A stretch of 46,620 bases of DNA, from assembly GCA_017881905.1 (NCBI GenBank), contig JADGQI010000049.1, positions 1 through 46,620 on the forward strand, read 5' to 3'. Of this stretch, positions 1 to 7,232 are shown piece by piece. The notes below the pieces were generated by a model. The model saw nothing but the letters and a program-made list of their open reading frames with translations. It was not told where the DNA came from and did no database searches. The translations under genes were made by a program, and so were the position numbers. The stretch's first letter is position 1, and each line of letters begins with the position of its first letter. Source of the stretch: Chloroflexota bacterium (lineage in GTDB: Bacteria > Chloroflexota > Limnocylindria > Limnocylindrales > CSP1-4).

Positions 1-50
1 CGTGATCCGGCTGGTCCGTTCGTCCCGGTGCGCGTCGGCGGACCGCGGCG

Positions 51-56
51 TACAGT
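51..56 (+). promoter_or_regulatory. Putative -10 element (TACAGT) of the G1 peptidase gene
   Basis: TACAGT lies 6 nt before the GTG start at 63, so transcription would begin at or next to the start codon (leaderless). No convincing -35 hexamer is visible. Confidence 0.45.
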
Positions 57-62
57 CGCCCG

Positions 63-1025
63 GTGACAGCTCGTCGATCTCGCTGGAGCCGGTTCGCGCG
101 CCGCATCACGCCGTTCGGGGTCGCCCTTGCGCTCCTGGCCGGGTGCGATCCGACATCGTCGCAAACGGCGGGGACCCCCGGCGCCGCGATAGCCACGACC
201 GCTCCGACGATCCGAGCCACGGCTCGGCCGACGCCCAACCCGACCCCGACGCCCACCCCGACGCCCACCCCCACGCCGAGCCCGACCGCGAGTCCGGCTG
301 CCGCCGTCGACACGCTGACGACGCCGTGCCCGGGAAAGGCCACGACCGACGCCAGTGCCGGCAAGTCCGCCTCCGTCCAGAGCCGCAACTGGTCGGGCTT
401 TGTCGCGACCGGCGCCACGACGTTCTCGTGCGTCGAGGCGGTCTGGACCCAACCCAAGGTCCGCTGCCGCGGCTCGGTCCAGCAGGCGGCCGTCTACTGG
501 GTGGGCCTCGGCGGCTACGACCATCATTCGCTCGTCCAGATCGGCACGGAGTCGGCCTGCGTCGGCGGCGTCGCCCAGGCAGCCGCGTGGCACGAGTCGC
601 TCCCGCGCGAGACGTATGCCCTCCGGGCGAACCTCCGGATCCGCGTCGGCGACCGGATCTGGGGTCAGGTCCGGTCGCTGGGCAACGGTCACTATCGGAT
701 GTCGCTGGTCAACCTGACCACGCGCAAGCGCGTGTCGATCCCGATCGTCAACTCGACCCTCAGGCGGACATCGGCGGAGTGGATCGTCGAAGCACCGACC
801 GGTGGCTGTCCCCAGGCATGTCACACCCTGCGGATGCCCGACTTCAAGACGTTCGCCTTCGAGGAGGCGTGGCTGAGCCTGGCCGGGGCCCGGCGGCCGC
901 TGGTCGGGTCCAAGTTCGTCCGCGCCCAGGAGGCGATGGTGGCGGCTGACGGCCGGATCCGCTCGGAGGTGACCGCGACCGGCCCGGACGGCACGTCGTT
1001 CACGGTGCGCTGGCGGCGCCCGTAG
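63..1025 (+). CDS. Secreted lipoprotein, glutamic peptidase G1 (eqolisin)-like
   Basis: The 320-residue product has a basic N-terminus, a hydrophobic stretch and a lipobox LLAGC (Cys28), so it is probably exported and lipid-anchored. Residues about 56-80 form a Thr-Pro-rich linker. The globular part (about 105-320) resembles peptidase family G1: NWSGFV (109-114), WVGLGG (146-151), VQIGTE (158-163) and SAEWIVE (237-243). By alignment to scytalidoglutamic peptidase, Gln159 and Glu239 match the catalytic Gln53/Glu136 dyad, so the enzyme is predicted to be an active acid endopeptidase outside the membrane. The start is GTG, 6 nt after a -10-like TACAGT. Nothing upstream is visible because the window begins here. 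The family is best known from fungi, with fewer bacterial members. The alternative is a non-catalytic G1-fold protein. Confidence 0.8.
   Translation: MTARRSRWSRFARRITPFGVALALLAGCDPTSSQTAGTPGAAIATTAPTIRATARPTPNPTPTPTPTPTPTPSPTASPAAAVDTLTTPCPGKATTDASAGKSASVQSRNWSGFVATGATTFSCVEAVWTQPKVRCRGSVQQAAVYWVGLGGYDHHSLVQIGTESACVGGVAQAAAWHESLPRETYALRANLRIRVGDRIWGQVRSLGNGHYRMSLVNLTTRKRVSIPIVNSTLRRTSAEWIVEAPTGGCPQACHTLRMPDFKTFAFEEAWLSLAGARRPLVGSKFVRAQEAMVAADGRIRSEVTATGPDGTSFTVRWRRP
223..300 (+). repeat. Low-complexity Thr-Pro/Ser-Pro repeat
   Basis: Degenerate short repeats of CCGACG/CCCACG type encode the Thr-Pro linker between the lipid anchor and the peptidase domain. They are likely to vary in length between strains. 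Confidence 0.7.
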
Positions 1026-1052
1026 CGGCTCGAGGGAATCCGGCGAGCGGAA

Positions 1053-1128
1053 TGGTGGAGCTACGGGGACTCGAACCCCGGACCTCCTGCATGCCATGCA
1101 GGCGCTCTTCCAGCTGAGCTATAGCCCC
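1053..1128 (-). tRNA. tRNA-Ala (anticodon GGC)
   Basis: On the minus strand a full 76-nt cloverleaf can be read. The acceptor stem is GGGGCTA/TAGCTCC, followed by A73 and an encoded CCA. The anticodon stem CCTGC/GCAGG encloses loop ATGGCAT (anticodon GGC), and the T-arm contains GGTTCGAAC. The wobble pair G3:U70, the alanine identity element, is present. It is transcribed away from the deacylase gene. Confidence 0.96.
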
Positions 1129-1139
1129 ACGGGACGGGC

Positions 1140-1145
1140 AGTATA
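1140..1145 (-). promoter_or_regulatory. Putative -10 element (TATACT) of tRNA-Ala(GGC)
   Basis: On the minus strand TATACT stands 11 nt before the first base of the tRNA, a good match to the TATAAT consensus. No clear -35 box is seen. Confidence 0.5.
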
Positions 1146-1217
1146 TCAGCGGATCGGCGCCCGCCGGTCACCGGCTCCGGGCGCCGGAGGCTGGCGTCCG
1201 TGTGTCACCATCGGTCG

Positions 1218-2837
1218 GTGACCGCGTTCGATCTGCTTATCCGCGGCGGCACCGTCGTCGACGGGACGGGCGCGCCCGGGACGCCCGCCGATGTCGGCGT
1301 CGTCGGCGACCGGATCAAGGCGATCGGGGACCTCTCCGCCGCCGACGAGAAGGGGGTCGCGGTCGTGATCGACGCGACCGACCGGATCGTGTGCCCGGGC
1401 TTCATCGACGTCCACGGGCACTCAGACGCGTCGATCCTGGTCGATCCGGCGATCGCCAGCCACCTCCATCAGGGGTTCACCACCCAGCTGTCCGGGAACT
1501 GCGGCGACACCCTCGCGCCGCTGGCCGAACCGGGCCGCGAGATGGTCGAGCTCTCCCTGGCCGGGACCGGGGTCGAGCCGACCTGGTCGACGTTCGGCGG
1601 GTACCTCGGCGTCGTCGAGCGCCTGCGACTCGGGCCGAACCACGCCTTCCTGGTCGGCCACGGCACCATCCGCGGGGCCGTCCTCGGACCCACGTCATCG
1701 CCCGCGAACGAGGCGGACCTCAAGGCGATGATCCGCCACCTCAAGGAGGCGCTCGATGCCGGAGCCATCGGCCTGAGCTCCGGCTTGATCTACCCACCCG
1801 GCATCTACGCCGGCGCCGACGAGCTCGAACGCCTGGCAACGGTGACGGCCCGGCGTGGGGGGCTGTACGCGTCGCATATCCGGAACGAATCGGACGATCT
1901 GTCCGCAGCCCTCGACGAGGCCGTCGCGACGATCCGCGCGGCGGGTCCAGGCGCGCGCCTCCAGGTGTCGCACCTCAAGGCCGGGTCGCGGTCGACCTGG
2001 GGTCGCGGCCGCGAGGCCGTCGAGCGCCTGGAGCAGGCCCGGGCGGACGGTCTCGACGTCGCCGCCGACCAGTACCCGTATACTGCCGCCGCCACGACCC
2101 TGGAGATCATCCTGCCACCGGCGATGATGGCGATGTCGATCGAGGCGATCGTCCAGTCGCTCGGCGACCCGGACGTCCGGGACCGGATCAAGCGCGAGAT
2201 CGCCGTCGGCGCTCCGGGCTGGGAGAACGCGGGCGCGGACCCAGGCTGGGCCGCCCTGCGCATCGCCGACTCGCGGACGCATCGAGACTGGGCCGGCCAC
2301 ACCCTTGCCGAGCTCGCCGACGAATTCGACCGCGATCCGGCGGATGTGGCGTTCGGCCTGCTCATCGACGACCGGCTCGACACCTCGATCGTGATGGACT
2401 GCATGAGCGAACCGGACGTGGACGCGATCGTGGCGGCGCCCTGGATCGCCGTCTGCACGGACGCCGGTGGCCGGCGCCCGGGCCACGCCCACCTTGGCTC
2501 CGGGATGCCGCACCCGCGCGCCTACGGCACCGCGCCGCGGGTCCTCGGCCGCTACGTCCGCGACCGGGGCATCCTGTCGCTCGAGTCCGCCATCGCCAAG
2601 CTGACCTCGGTGCCCGCGGATCGGATCGGGTTGCGCGGGCGCGGGGTCCTGCGCCAGAAGGCGTTCGCGGACCTGGTCGTATTCGATCCGGCGACCGTCG
2701 GCGACCTCGCGACAGAGCTCGATCCGCATCGCTATCCCGCCGGGATCGAGCACGTCATCGTCAACGGCGTCCAGGCGATCGCCGACGGCATCGAGACCGA
2801 TCAGCGGCCCGGTCGGCTGCTGCGCCGGGAGCGATGA
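1218..2837 (+). CDS. N-acyl-D-amino-acid deacylase (amidohydrolase)
   Basis: The 539-residue zinc amidohydrolase probably removes the acyl group from N-acyl-D-amino acids in the cytoplasm, for example in recycling D-amino acids. It starts with the typical composite sandwich (FDLLIRGGTVVDGTG) and has HGHSD (His66, His68, Asp70), Cys95 in SGNCGD, His220 in SHIRNES, His252 in VSHLKA and Asp415 in CTDAGG. These correspond to the metal ligands and catalytic residues of the Alcaligenes D-aminoacylase, including its unusual Cys ligand. GTG at 1218 was chosen because the upstream GTG at 1200 adds only MCHHRS, which does not look like the family. The stop overlaps the next start (ATGA), so the metallopeptidase is co-translated. 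D-hydantoinase-like or prolidase-like activities are less likely. Confidence 0.86.
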   Translation: MTAFDLLIRGGTVVDGTGAPGTPADVGVVGDRIKAIGDLSAADEKGVAVVIDATDRIVCPGFIDVHGHSDASILVDPAIASHLHQGFTTQLSGNCGDTLAPLAEPGREMVELSLAGTGVEPTWSTFGGYLGVVERLRLGPNHAFLVGHGTIRGAVLGPTSSPANEADLKAMIRHLKEALDAGAIGLSSGLIYPPGIYAGADELERLATVTARRGGLYASHIRNESDDLSAALDEAVATIRAAGPGARLQVSHLKAGSRSTWGRGREAVERLEQARADGLDVAADQYPYTAAATTLEIILPPAMMAMSIEAIVQSLGDPDVRDRIKREIAVGAPGWENAGADPGWAALRIADSRTHRDWAGHTLAELADEFDRDPADVAFGLLIDDRLDTSIVMDCMSEPDVDAIVAAPWIAVCTDAGGRRPGHAHLGSGMPHPRAYGTAPRVLGRYVRDRGILSLESAIAKLTSVPADRIGLRGRGVLRQKAFADLVVFDPATVGDLATELDPHRYPAGIEHVIVNGVQAIADGIETDQRPGRLLRRER

Positions 2838-3703
2838 GTCCCGCCGCGCGGCCATCGAGGCCCGCCGTCCGACCCCCGGCGGTGACCGAATCGATCGAGC
2901 GGACGATCCTGCCCGGCGGACCGTTGACCTACACCCTGCGTCGATCCCACCGAGCGCATCGCCTGCGTCTGGTCGTGGACCCCCGCCGCGGCGTCGTCGT
3001 CACGATCCCGGCCCGACGACCCGGCGCGCGTGATGCGGCGGCGCACGTCGAGCCGTTCCTGCGCGAGCGAGAGCCGTGGATCCGGGGCCACCTGGCCCGC
3101 CACGAGCAAGAGCGGGCGGCCGTCGCCGGGGCCTCGGCCGAGGCGCTCGTCGACGGCGCCCGTCTGCGGTTGCGCGGCGTCGTCCACGTCCTGCGGGTCG
3201 AGCCGGACGACGGCCAGGCGCGACGCTCCAGCGTCCTATCCGGGTGGTCGGCGCTGGACGGAGCGAACGGCGTCGCCATCGCGGGGGGCGTCTCCGAGAT
3301 CGTCGTCCGCGTGTCGCTGGCCGATCGTCGTCCGCTCGCGACCGTGCTCGAGGCGTGGCTGCGCGAACGAGCCGTCGCGGACATCGACGCGGCGATCGAT
3401 CGGCATGCGTCGGCGCTCGGCGTCAGCCCGGGGCGGGTGTCGATCCGCGACCCCCGGACCCGCTGGGGGAGTGCCTCGCGATCGGGTCGCCTCGCGTTCT
3501 CGTGGCGACTCGTCCTGGCACCGCCCGAGGCGCTCGAGACGGTCGTCGTCCACGAGCTTGCCCACCTGCTGGTGTTCGGGCACGGCCCGGGGTTCTGGGC
3601 CGTGGTCGCATCGCGGATCCCCGATCACCTGGCCTGGCGGCGCTGGCTGCGCGAGCACTCGGTCGAGCTGCACGCGGCGCTTGCCGCGGATCCGCCCGGC
3701 TAG
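2834..3703 (+). CDS. YgjP/DUF45-type zinc metallopeptidase
   Basis: This 289-residue protein ends in a WLRE...HELAH...FGHGPGFW segment. HELAH lies at 240-244 with catalytic Glu241, and a third His ligand is at 250, as in the YgjP-like/DUF45 (M48-related) family. The central RDPRTRWGSAS motif is also typical of the family. No signal peptide is visible, so it is probably cytoplasmic; the substrate is unknown. It begins at ATG 2834, overlapping the deacylase stop by 4 nt, and converges with the membrane protein gene at 3706, leaving only 2 nt between the stops. A larger open frame extends upstream through the deacylase gene but is a shadow. Confidence 0.85.
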   Translation: MSPAARPSRPAVRPPAVTESIERTILPGGPLTYTLRRSHRAHRLRLVVDPRRGVVVTIPARRPGARDAAAHVEPFLREREPWIRGHLARHEQERAAVAGASAEALVDGARLRLRGVVHVLRVEPDDGQARRSSVLSGWSALDGANGVAIAGGVSEIVVRVSLADRRPLATVLEAWLRERAVADIDAAIDRHASALGVSPGRVSIRDPRTRWGSASRSGRLAFSWRLVLAPPEALETVVVHELAHLLVFGHGPGFWAVVASRIPDHLAWRRWLREHSVELHAALAADPPG

Positions 3704-3705
3704 GG

Positions 3706-4323
3706 TCAGCCGACGACGAGGATCAGCAACCCGACCCCGATCGCCACGATCCCGACGAGGACCAGCGGGACGATCCGGCGCAGCATGGCGGTCCGGATCG
3801 CGGCGAGGTCGGCATCCGTGGCGGTCGCGGCAATGAGCGCCCGACCGCCGACCCAGCCGATCGCCAGGGCGCATGCTCCGCTGACGATCCCGACCACGAC
3901 GAACGGCCAGTCGGGCGGGGCGGCCGTACCCCGCTCGTCAAGCACGATGGCGAGGATCCCGGTCACCGCGCCGAGGGTCCCGAGACCGATCGTGAACATG
4001 GCTCCGAGGAGCGCCGCCTGGGGGTCCACTCGACCCGCGTGACGGGCGATGATCCCGATGCCGAGCAGCGCGCCCGCCACGGCCAGACCGGCGACGAGGA
4101 GCGCCGAGCTCTGACCGGCCGCCTCGCCCAGTTCGACGGCAAGGAGACCGACGACGACGGCCAGGACGCCGATGCTCTGGATGAATGCGGCCGCGATCGT
4201 CAGGAGCGCGCGGATCCGGGGCGCGTCGGTCCGGACGGGCGCGGGTCTCGAGCAGGACGCCAGCAGGCCCAGGCCGATGGCGGCGCCGAGCAGGGCGAGA
4301 CCGGTCATCGCCAGGGGCCCCAT
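3706..4323 (-). CDS. Six-helix membrane protein resembling a triplicated ATP-synthase c hairpin
   Basis: The 205-residue product is almost entirely hydrophobic and can be read as three helical hairpins (about 1-67, 70-130, 137-205). Hairpin 1 carries GAAIGLG (13-19), a polar RTDAPR loop, then AAAFIQSIGVLAVVVG, which matches the c-subunit plan of Gly-rich helix, polar loop and second helix. Hairpins 2 and 3 have GALLGIG (84-90) with loop RVDPQ and GIVSGACALAIG (145-156). The position of the proton-binding Asp/Glu is Gln49 in hairpin 1, and no acidic residue sits mid-membrane in hairpins 2 or 3, so proton transport looks unlikely. ATG 4323 was chosen because GAGGAGG stands 9 nt upstream; longer starts add a charged, unlikely extension. 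No other ATP-synthase gene is in the window. The c-like assignment is my inference. Confidence 0.6.
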   Translation of the reverse strand: MGPLAMTGLALLGAAIGLGLLASCSRPAPVRTDAPRIRALLTIAAAFIQSIGVLAVVVGLLAVELGEAAGQSSALLVAGLAVAGALLGIGIIARHAGRVDPQAALLGAMFTIGLGTLGAVTGILAIVLDERGTAAPPDWPFVVVGIVSGACALAIGWVGGRALIAATATDADLAAIRTAMLRRIVPLVLVGIVAIGVGLLILVVG

Positions 4324-4413
4324 CCGGTCTGTCCTCCTCGAACCGTCGGCGGTCGGACGCCGGGGGTCGACCGCGGCGACCACAGTGTGGCAGGCCGCTG
4401 CCGTCGGGGATGG

Positions 4414-4489
4414 TGGTGGAGATGAGGGGACTCGAACCCCTGGCCTCCGCGATGCGAACGCGGCGCTCTTCCAGCTGAGCTACATCCCC
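4414..4489 (-). tRNA. tRNA-Ala (anticodon CGC)
   Basis: The 76-nt minus-strand cloverleaf has acceptor stem GGGGATG/CATCTCC with G3:U70 and A73-CCA encoded. The anticodon stem CCGCG/CGCGG encloses loop TTCGCAT (anticodon CGC), and the T-loop is GTTCGAG. Its D-arm is identical to that of the tRNA-Ala(GGC) 3.3 kb away. It reads the GCG codon, which is frequent in this GC-rich genome. Confidence 0.96.
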
Positions 4490-4542
4490 ACGAGGGGTCG
4501 TGCCGGGCGGCGACGGATCGCGGCACCCGGGACCGGTGCGAG

Positions 4543-4548
4543 AGTGTA
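4543..4548 (-). promoter_or_regulatory. Putative -10 element (TACACT) of tRNA-Ala(CGC)
   Basis: TACACT on the minus strand lies 53 nt upstream of the tRNA 5' end, the same hexamer seen before lepA and the NfeD gene. No clear -35 box accompanies it. A 5' leader of about 45 nt would need removal by RNase P. Confidence 0.35.
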
Positions 4549-4578
4549 GCACGAGGCCTCCAGCGGACCGGTCGACCC

Positions 4579-4607
4579 TTGACGAGATAGAACATCCGTT
4601 CTATCGT
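4579..4607 (+). promoter_or_regulatory. imuA promoter
   Basis: TTGACG (4579-4584) and TATCGT (4602-4607) are separated by 17 nt and enclose the SOS operator, so repressor binding would block RNA polymerase. The -10 position predicts a transcription start close to ATG 4618. Confidence 0.6.
4586..4605 (+). promoter_or_regulatory. LexA-type SOS operator before imuA
   Basis: A perfect inverted repeat, GATAGAAC-ATCC-GTTCTATC, contains the GAAC-N4-GTTC core known for LexA boxes of Gram-positive-type SOS systems. It sits between the -35 and -10 elements. The same 8-bp half-sites recur before dnaE2 (9795-9814). Confidence 0.88.
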
Positions 4608-4617
4608 GAACCGTCCG

Positions 4618-5724
4618 ATGACGACCCTTCCCACGGACGTGATGGCGGCCCTGGCATCTCTCCAGACGCGCTGGGGAGATGCCGCTCCGCGGGTCGGTGG
4701 GTCGGCGCACGGCGGGCACGATCCGGGCGTCGGGTCGGTCGTCGGCGCGCTCGCGATGGTGCCGCTCCCGGATGGGCCGGACTCGCGACCGGCCCGGATC
4801 GCGGACGACGATCGGGTCATCTCGACCGGGTTCCCCGCGCTGGATGCCATCCTCGGCACGGGTGGGATCCCGCGCTCGGCGGGGCTGGCCGTGCGCGGCG
4901 ACGTGTCGAGCGGCAAGACCACCCTCGCCCTGCGATTGGCCGCCGGCGCGCAGGCGGCGGGCTCGATCGTGGCCTACGTGGACCTTGCCAGGAGTCTCGA
5001 TCCGGTCGAGGCGGTCGCTCGTGGGGTCAGCCTCGAATGGCTGGTCGTCCTCGAACCGGCTTCGCTCGAGGAGGCGCTGGCGATGGCCGGAGCGCTGGTG
5101 GCGGGACGGTCCGTGGACATGCTCATCGTGGACCTGCCGGCGTCCGGCGGTCCGAGCCGCACCGTCAGGGAGGCCCCCGACCCGGGTCGGTCCCGGCGAG
5201 ACGGTCGGCGTCCCCCCTCGATCGCGGATCGCCTCGGGCGTCTCGCGGCACTCGCCCGTCGGTCGGACGTCCTGCTCGTGGTCCTCGAGCCACCGGGACT
5301 GCCCGGCCCGGTCTCGAGCGCCATCGCCGGATCGACCGGCCTTCGCCTCGAGCTCGCTCGACGCGCCTGGGTCCGCCTCGGCCGCGATGTCATCGGACAG
5401 TGGACCGAGGTGGTGATCGCCCGGAACCGGGCAGGTCCGCCGGGGCGGCGAGCGGAGCTCCGGATCCTCTACGCGGAGGGTGGCGGGCGGGACGCCTGCC
5501 TCCTCCGCGAGCCGCTCCTCACCGACGCCCCCATCACCGTCCAGCCATGGATCGACCATCGTGCGACTGCTCCACCTCCTCTGGCCGCATCTCCCCCTCC
5601 GCCTCGTCCGGGCGCGCGCGACCGCGGACCCGGGCTTCGGATCGTTCCCGACCGGACCGGTCGTCCTCGGCGGACGACCGTGGACCGACGGGACGGTCCT
5701 CGACGCGAACCCGTCGGCTCGTGA
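4618..5724 (+). CDS. imuA: ImuA-like RecA-fold mutasome protein
   Basis: The 368-residue RecA/SulA-like protein is expected to assist ImuB and DnaE2 in SOS translesion synthesis. The ATPase core begins around STGFPALD; Walker A GDVSSGKT is at residues 94-101 and the Walker B aspartate is Asp172 in VDMLIVDLP. The family-like part ends near LRILYAEGG (about residue 290). The remaining tail of about 80 residues is Pro/Arg-rich and largely overlaps the start of imuB (5561-5724, other frame). ATG 4618 is preferred: GTG 4606 abuts the LexA operator and lies inside the likely -10 element, so it would be untranscribed or at the extreme 5' end. The start is therefore inferred, not certain. It is the first gene of imuA-imuB-82-residue gene, under the operator at 4586. 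Confidence 0.82.
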   Translation: MTTLPTDVMAALASLQTRWGDAAPRVGGSAHGGHDPGVGSVVGALAMVPLPDGPDSRPARIADDDRVISTGFPALDAILGTGGIPRSAGLAVRGDVSSGKTTLALRLAAGAQAAGSIVAYVDLARSLDPVEAVARGVSLEWLVVLEPASLEEALAMAGALVAGRSVDMLIVDLPASGGPSRTVREAPDPGRSRRDGRRPPSIADRLGRLAALARRSDVLLVVLEPPGLPGPVSSAIAGSTGLRLELARRAWVRLGRDVIGQWTEVVIARNRAGPPGRRAELRILYAEGGGRDACLLREPLLTDAPITVQPWIDHRATAPPPLAASPPPPRPGARDRGPGLRIVPDRTGRPRRTTVDRRDGPRREPVGS

Positions 5725-6862
5725 GCTCGGGGTCCGCCGCGGGCAACCGCTCGGATCCGCCCATCGGCTGGCTCCGGAGGCCACGTTCCTCGACCCCGAC
5801 CCGGCCGCGGACCGGGCGACGATCGAGCGGGCGATGGAGGCGCTCGGGGGGTTCAGCCCCGGTGTCGCCGGCGCATCCGACCCCGCCGACCCGGCCTTCG
5901 GGCTGCTCGAGGTCCAGATCGACGGGCTCGAGCAGTTGTGGGGGCCCGAGCCGGTCCTCGTGGAGCGGATCGTCGAGGCGCTCTCCGGGATCCTCCCGGG
6001 TGCTCCCCGGATCGGGATCGCCGGGACGCGGTTCGCGGCGACCACCGCCGCCGGGGCAGCGGAGGCCCCCGGCCATCCGTGGATCGTGGAACCGGGTGGC
6101 GAGGCGGCCTTCCTCGGGCCGCTCCCGGCCGCTCTGCTGACCCCGGACCCGGATGTCCGGGCCCGGCTCACCAGGTTCGGGTTGCGTCGGATCGATGCGG
6201 TCGCGGCCCTGCCCCGCTCGGCACTGATCGCCCGGTTCGGCGCCGAGGGCGAGCGGGTCCACGCCCGGGCCAACGGGCAGGAGATCGTCGCGTTCCGGCC
6301 ACATCAGGCCGCCGAGCGGCTCGTCCTGGGGCTGGGGCTCGAACCGCCGATCGAGGACCTCGAGCCGTTGCGGTTCGTGCTCCACCGGTTGGCCGGCGCG
6401 CTCGGCGATCAGCTCCTGGCTCGGGGCGCGGCGGCCGGTCGGGTCGAGCTGCGTCTCGAGCTCGATCCGGCATTCGCCCGGCGGGGGACACCGACCGCGC
6501 TCGCCATCGAACAGCGCTTTCCCGAGCCCACGGCCGAGGGTGAGGCGATCGATCGGCTCCTGTTCGCCCGGCTCGAGCGGGAGCCACCGCCGGCCGCGGT
6601 CGCTCGGCTCGAGCTCGAGCTCGCCGAGGTCGCCCCGGCCACCGGTCAGCAGCTCGCCCTGTTCGTTCCCCAGGCTGCGCGTGCCGCCCGGCTCGGTTGG
6701 CAGCTCGCCCGACTCGCCCTCGCCTACGGGGAGGACCGGATCGGTCGGGTCGAGCTCACCGACTCCGAAGCGACCCTGCCCGAGGCTCGTTGGCGGCGGC
6801 TGTCGATCGGGTCGGGTTCGGCGGGTGGGTTCCACCCGATCGTCCCGGAGCCGAGTCGGTGA
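5561..6862 (+). CDS. imuB: ImuB-like, Y-family-related mutasome subunit
   Basis: The 433-residue protein has the Y-family layout of ImuB: N-terminal RLLHLLWPHLPLRL, a palm-like LLEVQIDGLEQLWG, helix-hairpin-helix region RLTRFGLRRIDAVAALP and a little-finger region. The usual catalytic acidic residue near the N-terminus is absent, as in other ImuB proteins, which act as scaffolds rather than polymerases. QLALF (364-368) is a canonical beta-clamp binding pentapeptide, so it should bring DnaE2 to the sliding clamp. GTG 5561 is the start that gives the family N-terminus; this overlaps imuA by 164 nt. Its stop overlaps the next gene's GTG (GTGA at 6859), indicating translational coupling. It is SOS-controlled through the imuA operator. 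Confidence 0.85.
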   Translation: MRLLHLLWPHLPLRLVRARATADPGFGSFPTGPVVLGGRPWTDGTVLDANPSARELGVRRGQPLGSAHRLAPEATFLDPDPAADRATIERAMEALGGFSPGVAGASDPADPAFGLLEVQIDGLEQLWGPEPVLVERIVEALSGILPGAPRIGIAGTRFAATTAAGAAEAPGHPWIVEPGGEAAFLGPLPAALLTPDPDVRARLTRFGLRRIDAVAALPRSALIARFGAEGERVHARANGQEIVAFRPHQAAERLVLGLGLEPPIEDLEPLRFVLHRLAGALGDQLLARGAAAGRVELRLELDPAFARRGTPTALAIEQRFPEPTAEGEAIDRLLFARLEREPPPAAVARLELELAEVAPATGQQLALFVPQAARAARLGWQLARLALAYGEDRIGRVELTDSEATLPEARWRRLSIGSGSAGGFHPIVPEPSR

Positions 6863-7107
6863 CGCGTCTGCTGCGCGAGCACCCGTCGATCGGCGTCGAA
6901 CTCGACGCCGACGGGCTGGTCGTCGCCGTGCACTGGGCCGGGCGGCGGGAGCCGGTCGAGGTCTGCAACCGCTGGCGGATCGACGAAGGCTGGTGGCGCG
7001 ATCCGATCGCCAGGGATTACTTCAAGGTCGTCGGATCACGCTGGCTCGCCCTGGTCTATCTCGACCGGCTCGACGGGACGTGGCATCTCGAGCGGGTCTA
7101 CGACTGA
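6859..7107 (+). CDS. Small DUF6504-like protein, third gene of the imu operon
   Basis: The 82-residue protein is coupled to imuB by a GTGA overlap. It is a single compact domain: a beta-rich start (VELDADGLVVAVHWAGR), then the signature NRWRIDEGWW, RDYFKV and a C-terminal WHLERVYD. From memory this resembles DUF6504, a short domain found next to SOS polymerase genes in Actinobacteria; this was not searched. It has no signal peptide or membrane helix. The LexA-controlled operon suggests a role alongside ImuA, ImuB and DnaE2, but no biochemical function is known to me. A longer open frame starting inside imuB is not used. Confidence 0.72.
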   Translation: MTRLLREHPSIGVELDADGLVVAVHWAGRREPVEVCNRWRIDEGWWRDPIARDYFKVVGSRWLALVYLDRLDGTWHLERVYD

Positions 7108-7115
7108 ACGAGCGA

Positions 7116-7232
7116 TCAGCGGAGGCCGGGACGCCCCATCGCCAGGCTCACGAAGAACAGGATCGCCAGGACCCCGATCACGAGGAACAGCGCGCCGAGA
7201 TCGCGAGGACGCGTGGATTGCACGGACGCCAT
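7116..7232 (-). CDS. 38-residue single-pass membrane microprotein
   Basis: Reading the minus strand from ATG at 7232 gives 38 residues: a polar, basic N-terminus (MASVQSTRPRDLG), one hydrophobic helix (about 14-31, ALFLVIGVLAILFFVSLA) and a short RPGLR tail ending in TGA. The clean positive-inside membrane pattern supports a real gene. Only a weak G-rich stretch lies directly before the ATG, so the ribosome binding site is poor. It converges on the imu operon. Function unknown. Confidence 0.45.
   Translation of the reverse strand: MASVQSTRPRDLGALFLVIGVLAILFFVSLAMGRPGLR

Noticed and set aside
1202-3703. 833-residue frame through the deacylase and metallopeptidase
   Set aside because: The first 544 codons are out of frame with the deacylase and Arg/Pro-rich; only the last 289 codons, from ATG 2834, form a real protein.
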